Source: Lytechinus variegatus
Lineage: Eukaryota > Echinodermata > Echinoidea > Temnopleuroida > Toxopneustidae
Reading direction: 5' to 3'
DNA: 64,000 nucleotides
Assembly: GCF_018143015.1 (NCBI RefSeq)
Contig: NC_054756.1
Coordinates: 24,035,440 to 24,099,439 of the forward strand
The translations under genes and the position numbers were made by a program. Positions 1 to 12,780 of the stretch are shown piece after piece. Position 1 is the first letter of the stretch. Each line of letters opens with the position of its first letter. The notes under the pieces were generated by a model. It was given only the letters and a program-made list of their open reading frames with translations. It did no database searches and was not told the origin of the DNA.

Positions 1-97
1 AATTTTAATTTTGTTCAATACAAAATAAAAATATATTAGTTTAGGAAGGTATTTAAGAGTATTTTGTGAAAGAAATATTAAATGTATGTGTGTTTAC

Positions 98-313
98 TTC
101 CGCTACAATCCAACCCAATGTCAGGAAATGAATTCTGTCCATAGGGTGTGGTCTTCACTGCTAGGCTTGCTCCACTGAATCCTAACTGTCTGCAGATGAC
201 GATGACATCATTGAAGTCAAGATTTATTCCACAGGTCGTCTCCCAATCGCCGCCATCTTGCTTGACCTCTACTGTACCTTTATTCGATGCTGGACCTCCA
301 ACCAGTTGTACAT
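98..313 (-). CDS. Gene D exon 2: first half of SRCR domain
   Basis: The exon encodes 72 residues beginning DVQLVGG and ending LDCSGS, with the CRQLGF core and three Cys, as in the N-terminal half of an SRCR domain. The acceptor TAG is just above 313 and the donor GTAAAC just below 98. A domain split over two exons with six Cys in total is the group A SRCR layout. Confidence 0.85.
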
Positions 314-3300
314 CTATCAAGAGAACGTGACGTGTGTAAATGTGAATATAAATCTAGAAGAGTGTAAAATCTGCGGTTAGGTTTAGCTTTGAAAAATGCA
401 AAAGACAACAACTGTCATCCGACTCTTTACAGACAATATATTTGTATTTGATTTTAATAAACACAGAAAATATATGATCACTATTAGACAAGACCAATAT
501 TGGGAAAATTTGAATTCAAGGAGCATTTTGGGGTAAAAGTTGGGAACCGGTCTATTTCACCTAATTTGAAGGTGCTAAATCTGATAAGACCGGTTCCCAA
601 GCCAATTTTTAATGTCTTGACCACCTAATTTGCATAAACAAAATGGCTGCCAAATTGACCATTTAAAATCTTATTTCTACAATATTCTTTTATAATACTC
701 GCTTTCATCGACATGGATACTGCAAAATCCTGCATACATAACATGTACCATTCGGGAAAATTTGTTATTTCTGTTTGCGGCTAATTAATTATGCAAATTT
801 ATGCATATTTTGCAATATTATGCTATAATTTGATAATTACACCTAATTTTGGGTACAAATAGCATTTGTATCATTATGATAATTGTTTGGCTCTTAAATA
901 TAACATTTAGGTCAATTTTTCTATCTATTTTATCGTTCTTTGATATTTTGTTATGTTCCTGTATTTTCTGCCATTTGCTTTGGATTTGTTTGATATGAGA
1001 TCTTTAAAAAACTAATATCAATGGCAGACAAATATTAAGCTTCAATGATTGAATCATTTGATAAACTTCTTTTGCCACAAATGTTAATTGTACTCAGGAA
1101 CAAATACACACACATGCTCCCACACCCACGCTCCCACACCCACACCTGTATATAGAAAGTAATATACTTGCAAGGTATAGTAGACATGCCCAATATAAAT
1201 CACATTGATGCCTATCCTATAATCATGCCAACTACCAATTCAATAAACCCGTACGAAAAGAACAGTTTAGGAGTTGGAAAACCTGTAATCATGCTGAAAT
1301 TAAATTTCTTGAAAAAGAAATATCATAATGTTTTATAACAGATCTAATAATCAAATAAATGTATGACTTAAGCAGTGTAGTTTAGCAATCTGATATAAGT
1401 ATCAGTACATTGTTAACATCCTTGTATCAAAATTATATCATTTGATTCAGCTCCATTAGAACTACAATCATGGCAGTTAACCAAAGAACAATTTGTGACA
1501 AATGCAAAGGGTCTGTATTACTGGATCACTTACTAATTTTTTGGTCATTACCGATTTATTCATTTATTTGGCAACGATACATTTTCCCCAAGTCAACCAT
1601 CAAAGTGATAACTGAAAACCACAGCTTCTATCCAATCCTTGCCTTGGAAGATTCTTTGACAAACGATACTGAATACAGAAGAGGAAATGCTAAAAACATG
1701 GGGCTAAACACAGATTAGCTCTATGGTAAAACATGGGCGAAACGAGACTTCCAGTCCAGTCACTGCCCGATGCAGAACAAATTTTGACACTGCATCCTAT
1801 GGTTAAAAAGTGCTTGGGATGCCTGATGAAGGTAAACCAGCATGTAGACAGTTGTAGAATTCCAGTCTAGAGGTCATCCGGTCATGGATGATATTTTCTG
1901 CACCATCTCATGTAAGACAATGTCTGATCTCAGCAATATTGTGGAGCTGGTAATATGCAGATTGGCAGACATCTGATGTGCATTTCTTCATGCTCATTGT
2001 TCTATCAAAGACTACGCCAAGAGATCTAGCCTTGCATACTGGAGATATATAGCTTCCTCAACTATTAAGACTGGAGTTGTAGTCATAATAATTACGCATA
2101 TATGGAGATGACAGAACAAGATACTTCGCTTTTTATCGTTAAGGTCCAGGAAGTTGACCTTCATCCAAAATCGAATCCTCAATGGCAGCACCAACAACAG
2201 CAGCTGCACGAACCTCTGTATCTTTAACTTTTGGATCAAAAGTGAGGTATACAGCTGGATGACATCAGCATAGAAGTGTATACCAAGACCATGAAGCCAC
2301 ATTATAGAGCCAAGAGGAGTGATGTACAGTTTGAAGAGTAAGGGACCAAGGACAGACTCCCAAGGAACTCCATAGCAAAGGGTAGTCACAGGATACTGCA
2401 CGCCAGTGATGAATACAGCTTCATACAGCTCTGTTGGCAAAGTAAGAGGAAAGCCATTGGAGTGCAGAATCATCAATTCCAAAACAGACTGTCAGTCTTC
2501 CAAAAAGAATGACATGTTCAGTGGTATCAAAACCGGTTGTCAAGTTAAAAATAACTTAGGCAACTGTTTTCCTCATAGAACGAGATATCCTGGCTCTACA
2601 ATCGAAGAAAATTCTCGACCTAGACTTTGATGGTGAAATATCAGACTCGCATGCCTATCAGAGCTTTGTAAGCTATTGGATGCTGTTGAGTTTAATACCG
2701 ATCAAAAGAAGTGGATTAATAATAACCTACAGGAGCGCCAAACATGTCAGGTACCCACCATCCTCTGAAAGATATCTTCGTTATCAATTAGAAATAGTCT
2801 ATCTTATGAAGATATGAAGATGTGTGAATATAAGAAGTTTGATAAGTGGCCAAAGGGACATTACATGATTCACTGCGGTATTAAAAAGGTGCACTCCGAG
2901 CATTTTAACACCTGAAACAAGATCTGGTCAGACAAAAGTTTATGTTTCTCTATGGATCTGTGACATGAGAATCGGACATATCTCAAGAACACAAACACGA
3001 TGACTTCGATACGAACTGCCTCCGCAGAATACTTGTACTAAATTGGTTTGATTTCAACAATTAGAGATGACTTTTATAATATGAGGCTGCCCTATCAATG
3101 AAATATGGAACACCAAATCGAGCTGACATTGATCATTCAACACCACGAAGGTAAAGGTGTATATCAAGCTGGGGGAAGCTGGATGCCTCTAAGCTGGATG
3201 AAGCGACAAACCGTGATAGGACAGGTGCAGTACTGCATTGGAAAAGATATATTATGGAGATGCACAAGTAATCTGTTAATGAAGTCCAATGATCAAAATT

Positions 3301-5758
3301 TGTTATTGAAAGGATATGCAGTGACTTATTCGTTGTGGAACTTTAGGAAATCACAGTCTGGCTTTTAAAACATGGCAAACGGTCTAATTGATAGGTAAAA
3401 TGAGATATTAGATGGTTTATATGCGGGTTCAGTTCTGAGGTTTTTTTTTTAATTTGGACTATTTTACAAGCATAATGGAGAAACACACAAGACGTCTTAT
3501 TTCGGCAGACTGTTTTCACTTAATTTTGCTAAAGAAAAACACACTAAATATTTATATACATACATGTGTGATCAGATTCTGTTGGTAGGGGAACATAACT
3601 ACTCCAAAGGATATTAAATGCAACTGATTGACTATTAGGAGTTGAGAATTACAGTACTGTCATGATTCAAATTTAATAATTCATCATCTAAAATTGTAAA
3701 TATGAATAAATTGATTGATATCATAATTCAAGATACCATTTTATAATAAAAATTTAAGCAATTAATAGTGACATTCGCTTGAATACTGATCGGTTCCTTA
3801 AATTCGTTGGATCTCCACCAGTGTGCTTTTAAACGGGAAGGCACTCCCTGCACGAATTTATCTTTGCAGATGTGGGTGCATCTGTTTATGCCCATGGATA
3901 TATACGAATAAAAAATGTAAAAAGTGATTACATAATTAAATCATTGAAGCTGATTATTTTCTTCCAGTGATAATCAATACCTTGACAGATCCCATAACAA
4001 ACATGTACAAAAAAGGTACAAAATACAAAGAATTACATGAGAAAAAAAAATACAATAAAATACATTATTATTCACTGTGATATTATATTCTAAGGGTCGT
4101 ACAATTATTTGTAATGATGCAAATGCTATTTGTACCAAAATATAAACATTTGAGCTGAAATTATCAAATTATAGCATAATGATCCAAAATATGCATAAAT
4201 TTGCATAATTAATTAGCCACAAGCAAAAGTAACAAATTTCCAGAAAGGTACACTATGTATGCAGGATTTTGCAGTATTTATGTCTGTGAAAGCGGATATA
4301 ATTAGAGAACATTATTGAAATAATATTCTGAATTGTCAATTCGGCAGCCATTTTGTTTATGCAAATTAGGTGGTCAAAACATGATAAATCAGCTTGAGAA
4401 CCGATCTTATCAGATTCCGAATATTTTAATTGTGTGAAATAGTCCAGTTCAAAACGTTTACCACAAAATTCTTCATAAAGTTTATATATGGGCCCTTTTT
4501 CCAGAATGGCTCTAGTCTATGCATAAATTTGCATAATTAATTAGCCGCAAAGTGAAATAGCCAATTTTCCCAAATGGTACATGTTATGTATTCAAGATTT
4601 TGCAGTATCCATGTCTGTGAAAGCGAATATGATAACAGAACACTATAAAAATAATATTCTGAATGGTCAGATTGGCAGCCATTTTGTTTATGCAAATTAG
4701 GAGGTCAAAACATGAGAAATCAGCTTGGGAACCGATCCTATCATATTCAGCATATTTGAATTGTGTTAAAAAGTCCGGTTTCCAACTTTTACCCCAAAAT
4801 GCTTTTTAAAGTTTACATAGGCCTCTTTTTCCAGAATGTTTCTAGTCTATATTGTGAGTTTTACCTTATATGGATTCCGATATATCGAAGTTATTTAGGT
4901 TACAATTTCCTTTTCTTTTCATTGTTGTAGACTTTTTCTTTAATCACTTAAAAGCACTTTTTAAGACCCCTCGAAACAATAAGGAGGGGCAAAAATTAAG
5001 CACATTATGGCGTTTTTCATCTTTGAACAACATGGTGTCATGTAATAAACGTAGCCTTAAGTCATTTAAAGGACATGTCCACACACAGAAAGTTTATGTG
5101 AAAAAAGAGAAAAATCAAACAGACATGACACTGAAAATTTGATCAAAATCGGATGTAAAATAAGGACTGATTCAAGTTTCGCTTAGTTTCACAAAAAACG
5201 GTAACATGCATATCCCGATCGGTATGCAAAAAGGGGAGTGATGACGTCAATCACTCACTAATTTGTATTTTATGATATGAAATATTATATTTTTCCTCAT
5301 TCTCCTGTGAAACAAATTTTTCATCCTCCCTGAACATGTGGAAATACCATTGTTTTATCATTCAATGTTTCAGTCAAGTTGGTCCTTAAGGTCAAATCTG
5401 TAAAAATAGAAATATTGCATAATTCAAACAATAAAAAACCAAAGAATTAGTGAAAGGGGAATATCATCTACTCTCTCATTTGCATATCACTAAATTGTGC
5501 AAAAAATCTGTTCTGGTGAAAAATAACAAAACTTCAAATGTCATAACTTTATTATTTTACATCCGATTTAGATGAAATCGTCAGCTTCATGCTTGTTTGA
5601 TTTTTCTCTTGGTTCACGTCAACATTTTTCTTGAGTGGATTTTGCCTTTGATAAAGATAAAAGTCTGGTGTACCTGTTATGACGCAGCTAACCATGTGAT
5701 TTCTGTAGTGCATGAGAAGAGTCATTAGGAACATGAGGATGATCCGATGCCTATTCAT
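98..5758 (-). CDS. Receptor gene D, 5' part only (signal peptide + SRCR half), cut by the window edge
   Basis: This is the fourth copy of the tandem SRCR-WSC receptor family, and only its first two coding exons are present: 5674..5758 (signal peptide) and 98..313 (first SRCR half). Both fit the paralogs exactly in length (85 and 216 nt), in splice phase (phase 1 on both sides of exon 2) and in splice sites. The rest, including the part that would show which tail type it has, lies left of base 1. Intron 1 (314..5673) is swollen by a foldback element and a short inverted-repeat element. The SRCR half is intact and open, so there is no sign of decay in the visible part. The role is inferred from the paralogs: a secreted or surface recognition protein. 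Confidence 0.75.
485..4849. mobile_element. Foldback-type DNA element, ~4.4 kb, in gene D intron 1
   Basis: The two ends are inverted copies. The left arm (about 485-880) matches the reverse complement of 4110-4849, including the block around GCAAATTAGGTGG and the GCATAATTAATTAGCC core. The right arm is itself tandemly duplicated (about 4110-4518 and 4519-4849). Termini read TAGAC / GTCTA. Flanking TAT (482-484 and 4850-4852) is a likely 3-bp target duplication, because genes A and C read straight through this site. No transposase was seen. The interior holds a dead LINE fragment; the rest of 900-1740 and 2650-4100 shows no feature I recognise. Confidence 0.7.
2012..2640 (-). mobile_element. 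Degenerate CR1/L2-like LINE reverse transcriptase fragment
   Basis: Minus-strand translation shows LTTGFDTTEH, then GVPWESVLGPLLFKLYITP and YADVIQLYTS. These correspond to the LINE RT motifs usually read as AFDTVDH, GVPQGSVLGPLLF and YADDTQLY. The catalytic YADD is changed to YADV and the frame shifts near 2480, so it is inactive. It lies within the foldback element in gene D intron 1. The outer limits are uncertain, perhaps 1740-3000. Confidence 0.65.
5066..5652. mobile_element. Short inverted-repeat element (MITE) in gene D intron 1
   Basis: Inverted ends begin TTAAAGGACATGTCC and end near GTGGATTTTGCCTTTG. The inner arms repeat a block containing TCAAAATCGGATGTAAAAT. The same family sits at 58575-59139, at the identical place in gene A intron 1, and at 61522-61985. 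Genes B and C lack it at this site. Confidence 0.7.
5674..5758 (-). CDS. Gene D exon 1: signal peptide
   Basis: ATG at 5758 opens 28 codons plus one base before donor GTACAC. The protein starts MNRHRIILMFLMTLLMHYRN, a short basic start followed by a hydrophobic core, typical of a signal peptide. The ATG position and the 85-nt length are identical in all four paralogs, which fixes the start. Confidence 0.8.
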
Positions 5759-6575
5759 TTCTAGATCCTATACAATCACCTGTGAATCTGCGAATTAATT
5801 GAGATTTGGGGCAAATGCCATATAAATAACTTGTATAGTGATGCCGGACGTTCAGAGCAGAAATGAATATCAGTTTATCAATGATTCCGCTCTAATATTT
5901 CTAACATTCCAGGCTCAGTAATCTTGTATTGCATCATATCCCAAAAAAATCCATTTACACCAAATTACAATTGGCAATTCAATAAAATAAATAATTGAAA
6001 ATATTCTGTAAATAGTACGAAGGATTATAAGGGGCCCTTCCCCCAAATGTAATTCATACAGTAATGAACCGTCAGATCCCGATCTAATAAAAGTGACATT
6101 TTTTTCATTGTGAAATGATATGCAAATATACGCAAAAGTTTGAAGGAAATAGACAAAAAATAAGAACGTTATATTGTTTTAGTTTCGATAAAAAAATGAT
6201 ACCTCAAAAATTTCATGAATTTGCAAATGTAATAACATTGTGATGCAAGGCAGTTACAACTTGTCTATTTGTTTTAATACACAAATGTTAAGCAATACAA
6301 ATGTATCAAAAGGTTTTCACAGATTTGGTCTTTTATTACAGTCCATTTTTTCCCCTTTCTGTGTTAAGTACAGACGAAATGACTCATATAGTCCTTCCCT
6401 CTTCATTATTACAATTTTTTAGATGAACATATAACTTATCTTTAAAACAATCCTTGTTTAAATCATTTAAAATTGTTGATAATTCACTTCTTCTTTTTTT
6501 CACTCACGTACAAACCAATTAATACTAAGACTTGATTCTCATCCAAAGAACAAAATAAAATGTAATAAAATACAA

Positions 6576-6654
6576 ATACAATTTTTATTCTATTTTAGAT
6601 CATTTAATTCAATCAGATTGAATTAAATGATCTAAAATAGAATAAAAATTGTAT
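6576..6654. repeat. Perfect 39-bp palindrome with 1-nt centre
   Basis: Arms 6576-6614 and 6616-6654 are exact reverse complements around A6615. The arms are AT-rich and contain TCATTTAATTCAATC. The matching place upstream of gene A (about 60215-60290) has only single-copy related sequence, so the inverted duplication is specific to copy D. Confidence 0.9.
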
Positions 6655-8545
6655 CATACGAAATGAAATTAAATGAATATATAATAACAATATGAATAAT
6701 ATGAAGTAATTAGGTTATATTAGTACAAAAACACAAATCACAATATCCGATAGGCTAAGGTTAATTCAATATCTAACAAACAATATTAAAGTTAAATGAA
6801 TAAATGTTGTAGAGTAAACGTGCCCAAGATATCACACGAACTCGATAATTATTTCACAATGTAAAAGTAAGTTGTCATCGCTTTTCACATTTCAATTACC
6901 TATTTCAAATTACCGCAATATTATCTATCGCTTTTTTTTCAAACACTCACAAATAAAATATTTAATTCCTTGTCCGATTTCAGCAAAGCTTTCACCATTC
7001 TGTTGTTCTCATTCATTTACTAATCGTGCTATTCACATAGTAGGACTGTCTTTTAACTCAATTCATACTGCAGATTGAACATGTCTAGTAATTTTAATAT
7101 GCATATATTTCTATGCAGTTACATATATTTTTTAGGATTTTGTTAATGAAAATGATGATTTGTTTTTCCATCGTCTAAGCATAAAATGACAGAGGGAATA
7201 ATAAAAATACAATGCGTAATTACCAGTATTCGTAATGAGTTCTCAATCAGACCTTTGTTTGCCCAATCCACAATCTGGTCAGTGGCTAGTAAGGAGTTGA
7301 ATGATAATCTGCTTGCAATAAAACCACAGTATTATGTATGGTGATACCTGGTGCTATTATAGTTGCCTGTCAGAATAATGTGCAGCACTGAGTTCACAAG
7401 TGATGACCAACCTCAATAAGGAATTCCCCTTTTTGCCCCGTAAAGATATTGGGCAGGACCTGGTTTCACAAAATGAAAAACCACAACTGAGCGTGGGAAA
7501 CTGTAGCTTCGAAGGTATGCTGCACCAATCAAATTTCGACTTTTATATAATTTTAGCTGCTATTGCACCGTTTGACGGAATCACATTTCAGGAAACATGA
7601 CTGAGAATACTATTCATTCTAACACTCCTTTTTTTCTCACAAAGGAAGTCTTTTGTTCGATTTCTATTGAGTTTGATCGTGATTACCGATCCAATAACTG
7701 AATAATAGGCAATCATAATTATTTTCAAGAGTCAAGTTCCTTTTTGACAGAGAAGCATTTATAAAGTTCAGAGCCTATTTATAGAATTCCTGTGAATCCA
7801 ATTTGAACGTCATTTGTTAGGGAAGACTTTCCATAAGGTTTTGAGATTGTGTTTGTTTCCGTCCTTGTCCAGTTTCTTTCTCCGAGTTCAGATCTATTTT
7901 TAGCTAGCATTGATTAAACATTAATTATTTGTTAAGGGCCTATCCATAACAAGCTTTTGCTTTGCTTTAGGTCCATCCACTTTGAATCTGCATCTATATT
8001 CTAATCATGAATACTATTTCGGAATGAATTATATGGGTTTTTTTTTTTAATTTTGATTGATTTGTGGAAAACAAAATGAAATGAAAATGAATGAAATTAA
8101 ATAATTGGCTCAGTCACAGCCATTGATATGTAGATAACGAAATAAATGTAGGTAGACAAACAATGCGCTTTCTTTATGCAATCGGAAAAAAATTAAAGTT
8201 CTCAGGTCTTGGTATGGTCCCATACAGAGTACACATCCTGTAGCTTCAAGTTCATATTGTGTGGCAGCATACAACGAGGCCTATCCAGTTTTTTTTAGTA
8301 GATGGTGATAGCCCATCGTTTACCTTCGTATAAGTGATCTGTAGCGAATTCTTTGTTCATCCTCAGCTTCAATAGAATGTTTGAAGTTTGTGGAAATTTC
8401 GTGTCATTTTAGGTGTGAATCATTATGATTTTAAAGTATATATATTGATACAAAATTGTATCCAAATAGTTGCAAACATAATTTTCAAATTCTCTTCTTT
8501 TCTGAACTTATTTGCCTCCATTGCCCTCCCCCCCTCCATCCACCC

Positions 8546-8632
8546 CTCTCTCTCTGTCACACACACACACACACACACACACACTGCTTCCTCTTCCTCT
8601 CTGCGGTCTGCCTGTCTCTCTCTCTCTTTCTC
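8546..8632. repeat. CT/CA microsatellite
   Basis: Runs of CTCTCT, then (CA)n, then CTCTCT. The overlapping open frames on both strands are low-complexity artefacts. Confidence 0.9.
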
Positions 8633-10030
8633 GTGTCTTATTTTGAACATTCATCTAAAAAAAAGCTTGTAGAATCATGTTGGGCCCAAACCAAACAGAT
8701 TATGCCAGTGCTTGCCTATCATGTGAAATTCCTACTCTGGAATACAGAAGGGAGAAACTCCGAGTCAGCCTGGATTTTGCTATGTCTTTAACCAAACATC
8801 CAACATTCAGTACCTGGTTACCTCCTTCAAAAAACTTAACCATCAATCTCCGACATATTCCTAGATATCAGCAATACAAATGGAAGACAAATCGATTTCG
8901 CAATAGCCCCATACAATATTGCATAGATCTCCTGAATAAAGACATGCCCAATCAATAACCAGTTGCTCATTTGAAAGCAATTTCAGCCTACTTGCAATAT
9001 CAAGTTTTTTAATGAATGAGGAAATCAACTATTTTATTCAATATCCATATATTTTTATTGATCTTTTACAGCCTACGTATTTTGTTTTTATTATTCTTAA
9101 TTTACCCTTTCCTCATTATCTCATGTACATGTATATAAATTTTCATTGCCTAAGTATTCTTGCCAATACACATATTTTTCATGTCAGTTTTACAACGGTT
9201 ATTGTTTTTAATGTTTGGAATATGTAATGAGTCGTTTTTTATTTTTTTTTACTTTGTATACATGGCCAATTCAGCCATTTGGCTGAGCCTCATGTTTTTA
9301 ATAAACCTTGAATTGAATTATCCATCACACACATACACACACACTCCAACCCATGCACACATACACATATAGCATATATTTCACACCACAATCCCTCGTC
9401 TCCTTTCTCTCCCTCTCCGTTCTATATGCATTTTGCACATTTCAATGTGTTCAAGTTTTAAAGGGCAACTTCAGCTATAAAAAAAATTATTACGCTTAAA
9501 GAATAGATTTGTGATTTATTTTTTGTATTCTTCTTTATTCACCAAGAAATATTTCAACCTCAAGATAATGGCTTATTATACGATTTTAATTCTTTTTTAT
9601 TTACTCGAATTAATTTCACAATGCAGTCACAAGGAAAGCAGAGTCTAATGAAATAAATAATGTAGTGTTCAATTTACAATTAGAAAAAAATACAAATATT
9701 TCTGTCTGGCTAATTTTATCATTTGATTTTGAAATTCATTAATTTCTTTTCTTTCTAAATAAATATTAAATATTCTAAATATTGTTTTATCAAATGTAGA
9801 CATTGGACAAACGGATGAAACGAAATATGCCCCCCCCTCCCTCCCACCTCTCTCTCTCTACCTCTGTCATACTCTCTATTCTTGGCAATATGAGAAAATT
9901 GCTTTTCATCAGAAATGGCCTAATTCATCCCACCACAAAGAGTCGAACATCATGTGAATCGTTAAAAGATGATTGGAGGTATACTAGTATGTATAATATT
10001 GAAGTACGTTGAAAAATATATAAAATAAAT

Positions 10031-10200
10031 CATAATTACACAGTGGCGTAGCTAGGATTTTTTCGTGGGGGGCACTGGGGGGTCCTTGCTTTTTCAGGGG
10101 GACACCAGCCATTTTTCCGGTGTGTGTGTGTGTCATACAATGGCGGATCTGACTTTCGCCAATAGGGAACGGGGCCGAAATTATCTTCACCTATATTTTC
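10031..10200. mobile_element. Short repeat remnant with terminal-type sequence
   Basis: CAGTGGCGTAGCTAGG followed by G-rich sequence resembles the conserved end of short DNA elements common in marine invertebrates. No matching opposite end was found. Confidence 0.35.
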
Positions 10201-10229
10201 CCCGATCAGTCACTTATTAGTTTTATTCT

Positions 10230-10622
10230 TATAAAAACATAAACATGGAATAATCTCATAAGCCTTATAATAAGTGCATAGTCAAATAGACATTGTATCA
10301 AAGCAAAGCATGAAATACGTCTAGACTTCATATTCAAACAGGTTTGATATATATACAAAAATTTCAAGCGCCAATTTGCCTATTTGACGATTGAGTCTAC
10401 CAAACCCGTCCATGATAGGTTACTTGTTAAATTAATTCCCAAATATTTCACTGAATCTTTTCTGTCAATTACCTGATTATTATATGAAACCTTGAAATCG
10501 TGTGTATATCTTAACTTTCGTTTCGAACAAAATAAAATGCTTTCTGCATAGACACCATTTCGACCAACTTTTAAGCTCCTTTCACTTATCACTTTACTCT
10601 ACTAAAATTACATATCTGTATG
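10230..10622 (-). mobile_element. LINE reverse transcriptase 3' fragment
   Basis: The minus strand reads RKDSVKYLGINLTSNLSW, the segment downstream of the catalytic core of LINE reverse transcriptases (KYLGI..D..L.W), and continues through a CFALIQCLFDYA-like stretch with frame breaks. Its outer 70 bases recur at 43257-43330, also between two receptor units, so this relic was copied with the tandem duplication. Confidence 0.65.
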
Positions 10623-12236
10623 TTTTTCTTAATATTTCCCGTTATTTTTTATGTCATGATATATTTAGTTTTATTGTTAGGACAATTGTTCTTGTTGTTA
10701 ATGAATAATTATTGCAAATAATCTTCCTCAATGGAACTAATCAGAAAAATGGAAAATTATCACTCTGCTAAAGCAGCCATAAGCAACCTTGCTGTACCGT
10801 TCAAACAGGAATCCGCCAATCTCAAATTATAAGACAGACCTTCACAATTAAAGGTATTGTTCAACCTTTTGAGCAGCCAATTTAAAAATTCTCAAACCAA
10901 GATGAAACATGTGTACAAGTGCATGTATTAGAACTAATAAACCCTGAAAACAACCATTATTGATAATGAAAAGCTAAAACTACAGGCAAACCATGATTTT
11001 GTAAATAGGCGTCTTACAGACACCTAAATATTACACATAAGTGTATGGGATGAAATTAAGAAGGTGTTTCCGGTCACTTAATATTTCAATTTTTGAAGCA
11101 CTGAATAATTATTTTCGAACGCAATTTTTTCTGGGCTTCACTTTTGTAACATATCACAGACACAGGTGACAAGTGTGACCTTCTAGCTCAGATTTTTTAA
11201 AAGTCAAGCCAATGTTAACCAATCACTTTAAGGTGATGGCATACTGCCAATTTAATGTAAACTCAATATTAATAGCTATGACGTCACATTAGCTACGCCT
11301 TTATCAATCTTTTCAAAGTTACTTCTTACAATGTGGTGTTGATACGAAACACAGTAACCTTGGCATACAACTTTTTCTCTTTATGAAAAGTTAAAGAATG
11401 CATCGGAGAAATTCATACTTATTTTTATTTACCCCCTTATTACATGATTTACATGGAATTAAAATGAAGGCATGTCTTGGTCCCGTTTTGCAAGGAGTTA
11501 CTATTAATCCGATCGACCACAACTACGAAAAGCCAACAACGCAAACATCTTAAATGCGTGTTTCTTACAAAAAAAAGAGGATTATGCATTTTTATTCCAT
11601 ACATTCTTCGTTGTCTTAACAATTCAGTAAGCTCCTCGTAGTTCAAAAGGGACATTGTACAAATTTTCTGTAGGGAAAATAATGGCTGTGATGGATTTCT
11701 GTATAATTCAAGATGATTGGATCAATCGCAACTCTTTGTAAGACGGGACCAAGAATCGGTGATCAATCACAGTCGGGATGTAATTTCAATGCAAAAGCTA
11801 TATTTCTTAAAGATTCAAATATTATCAGATTGAATCAAAATTCAGTAGGGCCTAATTGACTGCTCCCTATTGACGCCAGGTCTGAATTCGATTTTGAGTG
11901 TACACTCTTAAAACAAACCAGTCAAATTGACTAGACCAGTAGTCAAATGGGTGAAACTGATGTGACAATCACTGATTATCACTTCTCTGACATATGTTCT
12001 TGTCAGAAATAACTCTTTTCTAGTAAACTACGACTAGAAAATAGTCAAATATGACTAGAATAACAGTTGCATTTGACTGACCCTATCAACTAGTCATCTT
12101 GGACAGATTTGTTTTTAAAGTGTAATGATTCAAAACAAGGACTGAAAAGAATCATATACGGGAAAATCTGATCGATACATATTGTTTATACTGTACAAAA
12201 AACGTAATTTGTTTTAGAAAAATGTATTTTACAATC
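10623..12236. other. 3' flank of gene C, homologous to 3' flank of gene A
   Basis: Blocks near 11280-11460 and 11800-11900 match 44220-44420 and 44460-44580 downstream of gene A. No gene was recognised. A short TA-flanked element lies at 11903-12122. Confidence 0.5.
11903..12122. mobile_element. 220-bp TA-flanked MITE
   Basis: Ends read CACTCTTAAAAC and GTTTTTAAAGTG, inside TA (11901-11902, 12123-12124). The gene A flank near 44575 carries the empty site. A related copy is at 34413-34644. Confidence 0.7.
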
Positions 12237-12242
12237 TTTATT
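12237..12242 (-). promoter_or_regulatory. Candidate polyadenylation signal of gene C
   Basis: Minus-strand AATAAA about 965 nt after the gene C stop. The surrounding sequence, with GATTGTA following, is kept at the same place after gene A (45290-45295). Both the hexamer and its conservation are seen; use is inferred. Confidence 0.4.
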
Positions 12243-12384
12243 ATAAAAAAAATGTATGAAAATATATATCAAAGATTAGAAAACAATTCTGAATAAACAT
12301 ATAAGTATGAATAATATATGAGTACTGATTGCATAGTCACCCGTTCATCACGAACAAAGTAAGTGTTATAACATCTCTCGATAC

Positions 12385-12780
12385 ATGGGTATGGTCGTAG
12401 GAGTTTAACTACAGAGAAACCCATACCTATGGTCGAGAGAGCTTAACTACAGGAATCAGATGCATATGGTCGTAGGAGCTTAACTACAGGAATCAGATGC
12501 ATATGGTCGGGTGAGCTTTTGGAGCTGATAACAAAGAGTGTAGCCGTCTGGAGGTTGCCTGGTGGTGGTACTGACAGGATCGAGGCGTGTGCAAGTGTCA
12601 ACTGCGGCAGTATATCTCTGCCAAACGGATCCACGACTAAAAGTTTGGAAATCGACGTGGCGACACACCCGCCGGCGGCAGGCATCCTGACAAGAGCGAG
12701 CTGCCGGCGGACCGCACCACCCGCCCCGCCGAGCGAGTCCGTCACAGTATGATTAGTAAAAGATGTGTACAACATGTACA
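12385..12780. repeat. GC-rich insert with 37-bp repeats in the gene C 3' UTR region
   Basis: Degenerate copies of a 37-bp unit (GGTCGTAGGAGCTTAACTAC plus AGGAATCAGATGCATAT) span about 12392-12517. They are followed by 12530-12750, which is distinctly GC-rich against the AT-rich surroundings. The homologous part of gene A (45460-45790) lacks this sequence. A 112-codon minus-strand frame runs through it, but I recognise no domain. Confidence 0.5.

Larger units (their letters stand above)
5759..10030. repeat. 5' flank of gene D, duplicated as the 5' flank of gene C
   Basis: This 4.3 kb aligns piecewise with 26132-31660 upstream of gene C and in part with 39014-42300 upstream of gene B. Examples are the blocks near 7400-7600 / 27890-28090 and the ends near 9960-10010 / 31560-31615. 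No host gene was recognised. The first ~100 bases upstream of each ATG are well conserved among copies and are probably 5' UTR and proximal promoter; no clear TATA box or initiator could be assigned. Confidence 0.6.
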
